Assembly: GCA_025618425.1 (NCBI GenBank)
Contig: CM046832.1
Coordinates: forward strand, 17,951,608-18,015,607
Length of the DNA: 64,000 nucleotides
Source: Heliocidaris tuberculata
Taxonomy: Eukaryota > Echinodermata > Echinoidea > Camarodonta > Echinometridae
Reading direction: 5' to 3'
This document shows, one piece after another, positions 35,866 to 46,895 of the stretch. A program made the position numbers and the translations under genes. Position 1 is the first letter of the stretch, and every line of letters begins with the position of its first letter. Under the pieces are notes generated by a model. The model was not told where the DNA came from. It saw only the letters and a program-made list of their open reading frames with translations, and did not search any database.

Positions 35866-37809
35866 TTAATCAACAAACTCTTTCTTATCCATATGCTCTG
35901 CGTGTGACGACGGAGGATTTTGCCCGAAACCTTGTTGCCCCATGTTACCATCATTAGCTGCGAACATGACGCTCTCGCCCTCCCCTGCCTCAAGTTTGTA
36001 GACTGGTGGTGGTTCGTTGACCCCACCCACTGCCCCAACTGCTGCTGCTGCTGCTCCTCCTCCTAGGACCTGGCCTTGGGCGTCACCCGGACCATTGGTG
36101 TAGCTTGGGTTAGAAGACGTCACCACTATGGTGGTGTGAACGGCGTGGTTTTCCGCATTTACCAAACGCTGATTCAGCTCCCGATTCTTATTCGCCTCCG
36201 CCACGATCAAAGGCATCTGGCAGAGGTCAGCTAGCCATCCTAATCCGAATACACCTACCGTACAAAGGAAGAGTAATCCCCTCCTGGTGTTTCCGAGATA
36301 GAAGTGGTGGAGTCCAAAGATGCCGAGCGGGAAGGCAAGGGTGTAGGCATCACAGACCGAGTATGGAGGGTCTTCCACACGGATACCTTTCTTCATCATG
36401 GCAATGTTGGCGTTGGCTTTGCGCACCATGGCAGGAAGACGACAGAAGTCGAGGAGCCAGCCGAGACCGCAGCGACCGAATGTCAGGCTGTGGAACAAGC
36501 CATAGCGGGTACGGCCAAGGTAATACTGGTAGAAACCTAACGTAACAACACGAAGTAAAATTTGATTTAAATTAGATAGAAATCAAAGCAAAGATTTTTT
36601 TCATACATGTATATGACTTTTTAAATGGTAGTGAGCACCAAACGAAATCAATATGTTCGATCTTTTCTTTTAGGATATACCACTATACCCCTGCGACTCT
36701 CGGACTCTGAACCAAATATTAGCCCATCAGATGCAAGTCTCTTACAATTTTTAATTTACCGTTTGAATGCAATGGCAATATTTGTAATTGTATATGACAT
36801 AATAGGACTAGTTAAAGTATGATAAAAGAATCATACGACGGGCTTTCCCTGCAAAGGTGCCTCACTCATCAATAAATCAATTCGAATTCAAAAGGGGAAA
36901 GAAACACGGGCTGTACCACCAACATAAGCCAGAACCCAACTTACCGAACAACCCGACTGGTGGAAGCCAAAGCATGTAGGCATCACAGAGTGAGATCTTG
37001 GTGAGTGGACCAGGGTACATGGGACTGTAGAGCTGATAGCCACGAATCTGTGCTTCCCGTGTCTCTTGGTTGCATTTTCTGACGAGTGACCTGATACGAA
37101 ACCAATCGATCAGCCACCCGAGACAAAAGAGCCCTGTGTGTAGAAGCAAAGGAAATAAGGTATGGAACCGGTGAGTTCTAAAAGATTAGTTATCGGACGT
37201 ACATCATTATACATATTTATCATCTATTCTACATCCAAATTATTATCAAACCACATCAATCCAATTTATTTCAGTTATCATGTTCAATCTTAGATTATTA
37301 TAATATTGTTTTTAACCTTTATATTTTCTCTTGTTGACGATTACGATTATCTAAAAAGTGATCTGTGAACAAATCAGCGATCATGTTTAATTGAGCTCGA
37401 ATGTCGGATCAACAAAATATTCAGAGATTGCATTACCTAGTGTGAAGGCATAGATGTAGCCGAAATAGGGTCTGTTGAGATAGAAGTGATGCAGTCCTAG
37501 TATCCCCAGTATCGGAACGCAAAGGATGACAGCCAAAGATGTAGATTTATTAAGGTCGCTCACAGAGGCGTGGAACGGAACCACCGTCACCTGGTCTGGT
37601 TGGAAGTTTGGAGCTGGTTCCGGAGGCTGCTGAGGCGCCACGGGTGGGTAAGGGTACTGGGTGGTGTGCTGATAGGGTGGATGGGGGTGAGGATAGGTGG
37701 TAGAAGCATGAGGGTATGAGCGTGTGGTGCCTGGATTCTGGTTTTGGTATCCACCCGTTCCCGGCGTTACTCCTCCCTGGGGTATAACTTTGTCTGAAGC
37801 TGACGCCAT
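35866..37809 (-). CDS. triple TM2-domain protein, paralogue B (410 aa, 3 exons)
   Basis: Exons on the minus strand are 37809-37437, 37133-36945 and 36536-35866; 1,233 nt in total, all introns GT-AG and phase 1. The N-terminal 70 residues are rich in Pro, Tyr and His. TM2 domains lie at about 88-143, 178-228 and 248-298. Domain 1 has GLHHFY, domain 2 has GFYQYY, domain 3 has GLHHFY. The C-tail contains an Ala/Gly-rich stretch and PPVY (364-367). The second intron is at the same place as the single intron of paralogues A and C (inside the F-G^G turn opening domain 2). The first intron, inside domain 1 after A-F-T-L-G, is unique to B. Likely a multi-pass membrane protein; function is unknown. 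Confidence 0.92.
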
Positions 37810-37902
37810 TTCACCGTGTGATATAGCAAATCACGATTTTAAACTCTTTATGATGTAACAACTAGTTCACAGACAAAGACAAAGTAAAAGTATCACTGCA
37901 CT

Positions 37903-37909
37903 TTTATAT
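37903..37909 (-). promoter_or_regulatory. TATA box candidate for TM2 paralogue B
   Basis: On the minus strand this reads ATATAAAAG about 95 bases upstream of the ATG. That would place a start site near 37870 with a 5' UTR of about 60 bases. Confidence 0.4.
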
Positions 37910-39019
37910 TCCTTGCCATGAAAAATGTTGCTGTATGGCATAACGATCTGTAGCACTTATTGTCAAATCAATGCACGGAAAGTCTCAAGTTCAGTTTTAT
38001 ACCTCCCGGCGTACCTCGAATGTTTACCTATTTTCTGTGAGCGAACGTGCTATCGGTGAGTTTGCTTCAAGCATGTCAAGTCATGGGATCTCACTGAATT
38101 ATAATATCTAACTAACTACTCGACGTATATTACTAATATTACAATATGACGTCACCATAGGAGTGTTTTACGAATAATCACATGCTTTTTGTTCCCGCCC
38201 ACCGTTTTCGAGGGATCAAATTTACTTATCTCAAATCCTGCATGGGTCTTGAAAGTCATGCCTTCGACAACATAATCTTGAATAATCATTTTAAGATAAA
38301 GACCATAAAACAAAGTGGATAAGATACCATGACTGTCTTATTGTCACGCAATGTTCATATTTTATTATACGACATCCGTATGTTTGGTTGGCCAGGTGAC
38401 CCAAAAAGTTATATATACATGTATATAGCTAAAAATTCTTTGCGACTACAAAAACATTAATCATTAATATCTCCAGACCTGAAATAGCCTCTGATATCCA
38501 TCCATACTTTACTAACTAGTTGTAGCTGGTATAACAGACAATATGAATATAGAGGAGAGCAACTTCAGATGAATCAACTTTTGTCTAAGTAATCAGTACC
38601 TATATGCACAATAATTTCTTGTTAATTGCGAACCTTTATATATTGCACAGAAAATAAAATCTCTTAACTTCTGTAATTTATATTTGTTGTCCCCGTATGA
38701 TTATATTCAAGTAGTAAAATTTTCCCATGCAATATGTCCACATAGACATATCCGTGAAATTCTGACCGTGCTATAATCTTTACTTTTGAAATAAAGATAA
38801 ATAAACACGAACTGCCAACGAGATCCATAGCAAGTCTCCATCTCATTATGTATAGGACGTGAATGTATATCTCTTGACGGAAGAACTTACATTTACAGAT
38901 CAAAGTTCGGTCTGTGTGTCAGATGTATTATGACCGTGATTCAGTCTTCAATGTCGATAGAAAATTAAGTATGTAAAGAGAGAAAGAGGAAGGGGGGGGG
39001 GGCTAAACAGGGAGAAACA

Positions 39020-39023
39020 GAAC

Positions 39024-39059
<36 letters not shown>

Positions 39060-39215
39060 AATGTGAACAAAGAAGGAAACAGGGAGAGCGGGAGAGAGAG
39101 AGAGAGAGTGAAAGGAAGAGAGGACGGAAGATGAGAGAGATAGAGAGGGAGAGAGGTAGTGAAAAAGTGAACAAAGAAAGAAACAGAGAGGGAGAGAGAG
39201 AGAGCAAAAAGAGAG
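39020..39215. repeat. interrupted (GA)n tracts
   Basis: Several GA runs are separated by a repeated spacer that includes GTGAAAA(T/G)TGAACAAAGAA. That spacer occurs twice about 110 bases apart, so the block is also a short tandem duplication. Confidence 0.75.
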
Positions 39216-39469
39216 TGGAGAAATGTTCATAGAACAGGAGAGTCCGACGACAGGGAAAGAGATCAGGACACTTAATACAGGAAATACGTTGGTCTTCATC
39301 TTCAACATACTGAACTGTCAGTAATATCAATACGAATCTTAGGAATCATGAGCAGCAACATCACTTTCACGTAAACGTATTTATCATTTTCACTTTCATT
39401 ATAGTTACCATGGACATTTTTCTTATTATCGGCGATATGACAACTGTTATATCATCATCATCTCCATCA

Positions 39470-40000
39470 TCATCATTACAACCATTTTCCACCATCATTA
39501 ACACCATCATCATCACCATTACCACCCCCCACCACCCCATCACCATCACCACCACCATGACCATCATCATCATCATCATCATCATCACAAACATCTTCCA
39601 CCATCATTAACACCATCATCATCACTATTACCATCATAATCACCACCCCACCACCATCACCACCATGACCATCATCATCACAACCATCTTCCACCATCAT
39701 TAACACCATCATCGTCCCCATTACCATCATAATCACCACCCCCACCACCACCGCCATCACCATCACCACCACCATGATCATCATCATCATCATCATCATC
39801 ATCATAACCATCTTCCACCATCATTAACACCATCATCAGATCATCATCACCATTACCATCATAATCACCACCACCCCCACCACCACCACCATAACCATCA
39901 CCACCACCATGACCATCATCATCATCAGCAGCAGCAGCAGCATCATCATCACCATCATCACCATCACCATGTCCTTCATCATTATTACAGTTATTAACAT
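39470..40000. repeat. ATC/ACC-rich minisatellite with units of about 95-120 bp
   Basis: The phrase TTCCACCATCATTAACACC recurs near 39487, 39596, 39690 and 39814. Each is followed by an ATC triplet run, ATTACCATCATAATCACC and a CACCACC run. Units differ in length because the triplet runs differ. All open frames here are poly-Met, poly-Val or poly-Asp artefacts. Confidence 0.85.
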
Positions 40001-40893
40001 CATCATCACTGTCGTCACTGGGTTCATCATCTTCCGCTCCTCCTCATTTCTCATGGAAACGATCATGATGTCACCAGTGACATCATGATCGTCAATGACA
40101 GCGCTACTGATGAACGCTTTATTGAGTTTCTTCAATACATCATGATTTATCTATTTACATTTTGCCCAAGGTGATTTACAACAAGTAATAGGCTTATGCG
40201 ACCCATCTAAATGAACACATTATACAAACATGACAGATACACAACATGTAGTTAAAAGAAAATGAACAGAGTAAAAGAAGTTACTGATATAAAATGGAGT
40301 TCTTGCAAGGTTTACGGTACATGTGTATTGATATCTAAAATTGTTATCTTCTCCGCTGGCATTTGTGAAATTCATATTATATGCACAGCGTTTATAAAAA
40401 ATAAAAAATAAAATTGCAGAGGGTATTTGAGAACATTTCCGAAAATTATATCTCAACATACAGATCAGATGTTCTGGTTTCTGTATCATAACGGCATAAT
40501 GTCATACAATGTTACCCTAAATGTCTATATATGTCGTACAGTAATAAATGGTGTTTGTTGACGAGTATATGATTTGATAGATATCAAAATACAAACATTT
40601 ATGTGTAGTATAATATGCTGTAAATACTTCTCTTCTACAGACTTTAGTAAAGAAACAAGATAATGATAATGAAGAGCTACATATTGTTTTAGTAATATCT
40701 GTCAAACTGTTTAAATAGTGCAAATATAAACACATTTGCCCATGTCCCTACATTGTGCAAGATCAAGTCTCTCAAAGAGAATTCCCGTGAACAAAATCAT
40801 TTTGACTTTGTAGGGTCTATTTATCACTATGTCTACAACATATTCCGGTACTTGAGTATCTACATTTTGCAAAATTAAGTCAATGAAATTAAT

Positions 40894-40899
40894 TTTATT
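40894..40899 (-). promoter_or_regulatory. candidate polyadenylation signal for TM2 paralogue C
   Basis: AATAAA on the minus strand, 159 bases downstream of the paralogue C stop codon. Confidence 0.4.
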
Positions 40900-41057
40900 T
40901 CATCGACTACTAATGAAAATGTAACGGTAATTTTAGAACACATCAAAATTCAAGAAACTTCAGAATTTATGTGAGTAATAAACAGAAATGTATAATTTCG
41001 TAAGACCGTATGAAATCTCCCAAATACCAAGGAATGTTTGATAAAATGATATATATT

Positions 41058-42509
41058 TCAGGCGACTAAATTTCCATCGCCTTTCGATTCAGCCATCGAG
41101 TTATAATCACGTGGTTGGGAGTGTTGCACAGGGTGAGCATTATGTCCAGTTTGATAAGATGTATCTGGTTGCGATGGAGGTATACTCCTCTCGACAACCT
41201 CTCCAGTGGTGTTATAGGCCGGTGGCGGCTCGATAAGGTAGCCGGTTGTTGCTTGGTATCTATCGCCAGCAGGGACGATGACTACAGTTGACGCGGATGT
41301 CTGATTATGTTGCTGGATGAGTGCCCCGTTCAGTCGTTCCCTCAGCTCCTTTTCCTTATTCGCCTCGGAGACAATCAGAGGCATCTGGAACATGTCCGCA
41401 AGCCAACCTAGACCGAAGACGCCAAGGGTGCAGAGGAAGAGGATACCTCGTCTGGTGTTACCAAGGTAGAAATGATGGAGACCCAGGAAGCCAAGAGGAA
41501 TAGCCAACAGATAGGCATCAAGAAGAGAGTATGGTGGCTTCTCAACCTTGATACCAGCCTTCATCTTGGCGATATCTTCGTTGGCCTTACGGACCAACCA
41601 TGGCATACGCAGGAGATCAAAAACCCACCCGACTACGTTCAAGCCGAAGGTGAAAGTATGGAAGAGGGCATAGCGAGTCCTACCAAGATAGAAGTGATGG
41701 ATACCTGCGAGATGAATATGAGAAAGAGGATACATGAATCAATGAATGTCACATGCAGATAGAAAAGAATATAGATTTTGGATTGATTTGGCATCTACCA
41801 TTTTCAATACATCACACTTTTTTATGAAAACCATGCAAAGAAACACTATCTACTAGATATTCTAAAGGTAAATCAAACTGTAATTATCGAATCATTCATT
41901 AGAAAGCATCCATACCTTAATGTTCATATGGATATTAAAATACTCTTTATAACACTCACCGAACCAGCCGAAGGGAGGAAGCCACATGAGGTATGCATCA
42001 ATAACGGAGATCTTGCTCAGAGGACCAATGAACCTATCCGTACAGAACAACCAGTGTCCCTTCTCATGCGCCTCTTTCAAGTCCTCATTGCATCTCTTCA
42101 CCAGCCACGGTATCCTGAACCAATCAACAACCCATCCGATGCCAAAGAGGCCAAAGGTACTACAGTACAGACCACCAAGCAGTATGTTGTTTAGGTAGAA
42201 GTGATGTACTCCAAACATACCCAGGATGGGGATACAGAGAATGACTGCAAGAGTGAGCGACCTAGGAGTGTAGCCCCTAGTCTGTTGGACGATCGGAACC
42301 ACCATCACCTGATCGAGATGGTAAGGAAGCACACTGGACGGTGGAGCGACTGGCTGAGTAGAGTAGCAGTAGGACTGTTGATATGGGGTCTGGTTACCAT
42401 GTTGGCACTGTGGTGCTCGAGGATAGGACGCGGGCTGCGATGACAGCTCAGAGGTTCCCGTCCCCGTTTCGTTTTCACAGAGATTTCGCTTGTCGTCTGT
42501 CGTAAACAT
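41058..42509 (-). CDS. triple TM2-domain protein, paralogue C (398 aa, 2 exons)
   Basis: Exons on the minus strand are 42509-41960 and 41704-41058; 1,197 nt in total, one GT-AG phase-1 intron. The N-terminal 80 residues are polar and rich in Gln, Tyr and Pro. TM2 domains lie at about 85-137, 171-221 and 244-295. All three keep HHFY (GVHHFY, GIHHFY, GLHHFY), so this copy looks the least derived. The linker before domain 3 reads KANEDIAKMKAGIKVEKPPY, close to that of B. The C-tail has PPAY (344-347). It is the first gene of the tandem array in transcription order; the next gene in the same direction starts 3.2 kb downstream. Predicted multi-pass membrane protein; function is unknown. Confidence 0.93.
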
Positions 42510-43297
42510 GTTGTTTATTTACCAAAATCTCCTATCCAGTTTAGTCGATGTACGACAACAGGGTCCTTACGATACAATTATGTACTACTTTAGGGCAAAG
42601 ATGCTGATTTCCTAAATTGACCCACCGTCTTGTAATGTCCAAGTTCTATAGCTTGAACTTTACTGAACTCTTGTTATGCAAAGTTTGAATAAAAGCTACC
42701 TCAGTATGAAACTGTGAATACACAATGAGCGCTTGCATTGAATGGACTCTGTATCAGCAGACAGCATTTTATGCGAGCTACTGCTGTTTGTTCACACAGT
42801 CACAGGACCCTCAATAAATAACGTCATCTTCGTGAATAGACAATGACACAATTTTTATATAGACTAACTATAATGTGTTTGCTATATAGGTGCCTACTTT
42901 GATAGGCGCTGAGCTGATATCTGGATATGCTGCTATTGCACATGTAGAGGTGGAAATGCAAATACTAGTGCTTGCAAAATATGGTCTGATTCTGATTTTC
43001 GAATCAATCACATTGAATAAGCTTATTTATCTTAATTATCTTTCCGTTAACAATAACAATAACATAATTTCACATTGCCTTTATAATTATCATGTGAACT
43101 TATCCATAATCTGCTCTTCCTTGACACCATCCTCATAGCTTTATAATTTTAATCATTTGAAGCTCTTAAGGCAAAACTTTCACTTTCCATACACATACAG
43201 ACGACATCAGACATCAATCAATCGATCAAACATAAGTTTCCATATCTTCTTCTTTATTTATACTATATTATTAGCAACGTTAAATAATATACTAACC

Positions 43298-43547
43298 CAG
43301 GGGCGGCGCCAGGGTATTTTGATAGGAGGGGCAAGACGACCTAAAGATGACGTCATATTTTTTCTCCATTAAATAACAGGGGTAATATAGAGTTATGTGC
43401 TTAAGACCTCTCTTTTTAATACTCCGCTTTCTTCTTTCTTCCATTTTCTTCCTCCTTTTCTTCTTTTTTCTTCTTTTTTTTTTTCACTACTTGAAATATC
43501 ATAGGGGGGGCGGTCGCCCCCTCTGCCCCCCTGTAGCGCCGCCCCTG
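43298..43547. mobile_element. young hAT-like MITE, family M1, copy B (inverted)
   Basis: The reverse complement matches 28959-29223 almost base for base except in the purine-rich tract. Both ends are intact and flanked by identical 8-mers TACTAACC (43290-43297 and 43548-43555). It carries the same ATGACGTCAT word (CRE core 43348-43355). Confidence 0.93.
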
Positions 43548-43779
43548 TACTAACCAGTGTAAGACTTATGACCGATTTTTAAAGAAACTATCACAAGAAG
43601 AAAACACTGAAAAAATTAAATGAATTTCGTAGATAGCAGCTAAACTTCCACTTCCAAATTGTGAAACAAAATTGGAAAATAAGCTATGAAGTAGAAGGGG
43701 AGAATGCTCTTTTTATCCTCTAATCCTCTATTTGCTCAAAGTTATACATTTTCAGAATTTCAAAATAGATAATTGCACG

Positions 43780-43870
43780 CTGCGATTCAATTCAAATTAA
43801 ATTAACATTTATTTTCTTCCACTGATTTTGACAACATTCAACATCTGTTCAAATAGTACAATTTACATGA
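43780..43870 (-). mobile_element. retroelement 3' tail, inverted copy of the 13960 family
   Basis: On the minus strand this reads GTGGAAGAAAATAAATGTTAATTTAATTTGAATTGAA, matching the tail at about 14020-14070. It is followed on the other side by an ATG-type microsatellite. Confidence 0.45.
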
Positions 43871-43873
43871 CAG

Positions 43874-44096
43874 AATGATGATGATGATGATGATGGTGAT
43901 GATGATAATAATTATAACAGTGATATTAGTAGTAGTAATAATAATAATAATAATAATAATGATGATAATAATAATAATGATAATAACAATAATAATAATA
44001 ATAATAATAATAAAAATAGTAATAATAATAATAAAAAATATTAATAATAATAATAACAACAATAACAATAATAATAATAATAATGACAAAAACAAC
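43874..44096. repeat. (ATG)n/(ATA)n microsatellite
   Basis: GAT triplets pass into AAT triplets with many interruptions. Poly-Met, poly-Ile and poly-Asn frames are artefacts. Confidence 0.88.
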
Positions 44097-44205
44097 AACA
44101 TCATCAACACCAACACCGTCTGTCGGATGGTGACGTTCATTGTAGGTCACAGACGTATATAAATAATCATATTTGATTGATACACGTCTGTCAAAACTCA
44201 ATTAC

Positions 44206-44242
44206 ACTCACACACACACACACACACACCCACACACACACA
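44206..44242. repeat. (CA)n microsatellite
   Basis: CA dinucleotides with one CC interruption, then CAA triplets. Confidence 0.9.
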
Positions 44243-45481
44243 ACAACAACAACAATAAAAATAAAAGTAAGTTGCCCTCCTTTTTTATAATAGTGAATTT
44301 GTGTTGTTGTTGTTGTTGCACAAGTTTGTTTGTATTTGTGTGGGTTATCTAAACTTTTTACTATTCTTATCTTGTTTAATTTTGTTCCAGTCTCGCAAGT
44401 AAAGTGACAACCTACGATAGTTGTATCATATTTATATTGGCTATTCTACATTGTATTCACCAAACATAATATTTATGAGAGTACCAATGTTAAAGGTATC
44501 TTTAGAATTCAATTGAAAAGAGCTTTTTATGATTGACATGAAATGGTATCAAATTAAATAAATCAAACTAACTCGAAGTAAACCATATTGAATTAAACAG
44601 AAAATGCATTGTTCCGTACACGATAATTTAACCAATTACTAACCTAAATTCGTTCGAGAATACTAACTTGTATCAAATGATTTGATAACCTCTTACAACC
44701 CAGAAGAAGAAAACTATTATACAGCTAACACCGCCCCGTAACATAAATCCAGTAACTCTCAATCTACAAAGTTAAAAACAAGGTTCTGCGATTGCACATT
44801 ATTAATTATGACCTATACATGAAACATACATTCAAATGATTTTCGACCAAACAAATATCTCAAATAAAAAACATACACGTATAAAATCCCGTTTAAGACT
44901 GATAGAAAATTAACTTTTTAATGTATGTACAATATTATTATGAATTCAAATAAAGAAATGATCTACTGAGGGACATTATTTCGTTAATATGATTTTGTTG
45001 CATATTTTGTTGCATATCGGTATCAATACAATGAAAGTTTTTATTTTTTTTTTAATTTCTCGAAACCAAAAGCAATTTATATAACAAATATATTAAATAT
45101 ATTGAACGAAATCAATGATCAAAAACATCGTATTGCTGGCACTATAACCCTGTATATGATTTTTTGTCCTCATATTCCTTTTTCCGAGGTAAAATACGTT
45201 ATTCATTTTATTTCTGAAGTGTATTTGCATTACCTCATTGAATTCGATCAATAATATATTGCGTATTCCTGAAATTGGGGAACTCGACCTAATGACTTAA
45301 AGAAGTCTGTTCTTGTGTGAAAATAACTCACATGCTATAAACTGCTAGACAGACGACAGAAAAACTATTGTTATAATCTGATTCCCCTTATTAACTTTGT
45401 CCCAGGTATCGATGTAAACACATTTTTTTGAATATTGCATCTATAGTCCGACCGTGATATTGGCCTTTTATTACAATACTC

Positions 45482-45515
<34 letters not shown>

Positions 45516-46388
45516 CACTAATAGAAATATAAGTGATGCACATAAGAAAATCATTTCATTAAAAATATAGGCGCAAGAAGCAGGGGCTAGAAAGGGGGCT
45601 ATGGGCTGGCACCACCCTGAAAATTCTGAAACAAATGCAGGCATTCGTCCATCATACTTGCTGAAACAAATATCCGAATACTTGTTCAAACTTTCAATTT
45701 TATGTCAATTAACACTTTCTCTATACATCTCCTCACTCTTTCAGCAACATAGAACATCATCACGAGCACATTACCTAGTATTCTGGCATTGAGGTCGACT
45801 CAATGTGATTTTTTTTCATATTTTTCCTAATAAACTTCAGTGATGGAATCACATTAAATATTTTTAAATGGATACATAATCATAATTGAAGGCCAGGGGA
45901 TCTTTAGAATTTTGTTTGTTTGTTTATTTATTGTTCCCTTTGCTCCTCACCAAATTTTAGAAACTGGAAATTGACATTCCGGCAAGAGACAACAGCCCCT
46001 TACAAAACTGTGCACGGAAACGCCCTCTTCTGATATATCATTTTAAAAATGATTTTGATCCACCGTGCAAACCATTAGGCTACTATGAATTTCCACTTTT
46101 CTTTCAAAGATTGTAACCTACTAAAGCTGGCACAAAGTTCTGAAAAATTTAGAAAAGTATATACAGAAAGTCAAATTAACGGGTATTCCACACACACTAA
46201 CTGCCACAGCACCTTGCTTGCATCAGTTCTCGTTTTTAAACTTCCCGTGAATTTACTTCACTGCAACTTTTCAAACAAATTTGAACCACAAAGCATCGCC
46301 AGTTTTATACCGTACTAATGTTAGCTCGAATTTTGTGCCGAAAGTCATCATTATTGCATCCTTGCAAGGACGCAGTTCTATTCTTTCG

Positions 46389-46815
46389 TCATGTCTGACA
46401 GCAACCTGTCCCATTTCTCTCTCTGTTCTCGTCGTCATCGTCATAATCGTCCCCTCCATGTCTTCCTTCCTCTTCGATCTTGTCCCGAAGGAGTTGTAGA
46501 TGAGGTGGGAAGGCGGTGATGTCGGCTGATTGTCGTCGGCTTGTGTCGTATGGTTTGACGGTCATACCAGATAGACTGGTACTTGATGCCAATGAGATGA
46601 GAGCCAGAGAGACACGCAGAAAGGCTTCAGAGACACCTATTGTGTAGCAAAACAATTAATAAAAAATTATTAGGAGTTTTCAGTCAAAAGAAATATAATT
46701 CTTTCATTCTGTTGCTATATCGTTTGTCGTTTATTCTTCTCCATGGAAATTATCAACAAAGGCAACAATGGAGAAGAAGTAGCAGAGAGAGAAAAAGAAG
46801 AAGAAGAAGAAGAAG

Positions 46816-46850
<35 letters not shown>

Positions 46851-46861
46851 AGAAGAAGAAG

Positions 46862-46895
<34 letters not shown>

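Larger units (their letters stand above)
37810..41057. other. intergenic region between TM2 paralogues B and C
   Basis: No exon is recognised. TGACGTCA lies at 38147-38154, about 340 bases upstream of paralogue B. GA-rich tracts (39020-39215) and an ATC-type minisatellite (39470-40000) occupy the middle. Confidence 0.5.
42510..46388. other. intergenic region between TM2 paralogue C and the Rab gene
   Basis: No exon is recognised. It contains MITE family M1 copy B, an inverted retroelement tail, ATG/ATA and CA microsatellites, and a poly-A run (45485-45512). Confidence 0.5.

Noticed and set aside
39470..40000. Regularly spaced repeats that might suggest an array such as a CRISPR
   Set aside because: The units are ATC-type triplet runs of variable length with no constant repeat and unique spacer; this is animal DNA and a minisatellite.
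42201..42443. 80-aa plus-strand frame and other frames at 30817-31125, 36304-36545 and 41321-41762
   Set aside because: They are antisense shadows of the TM2 coding exons.
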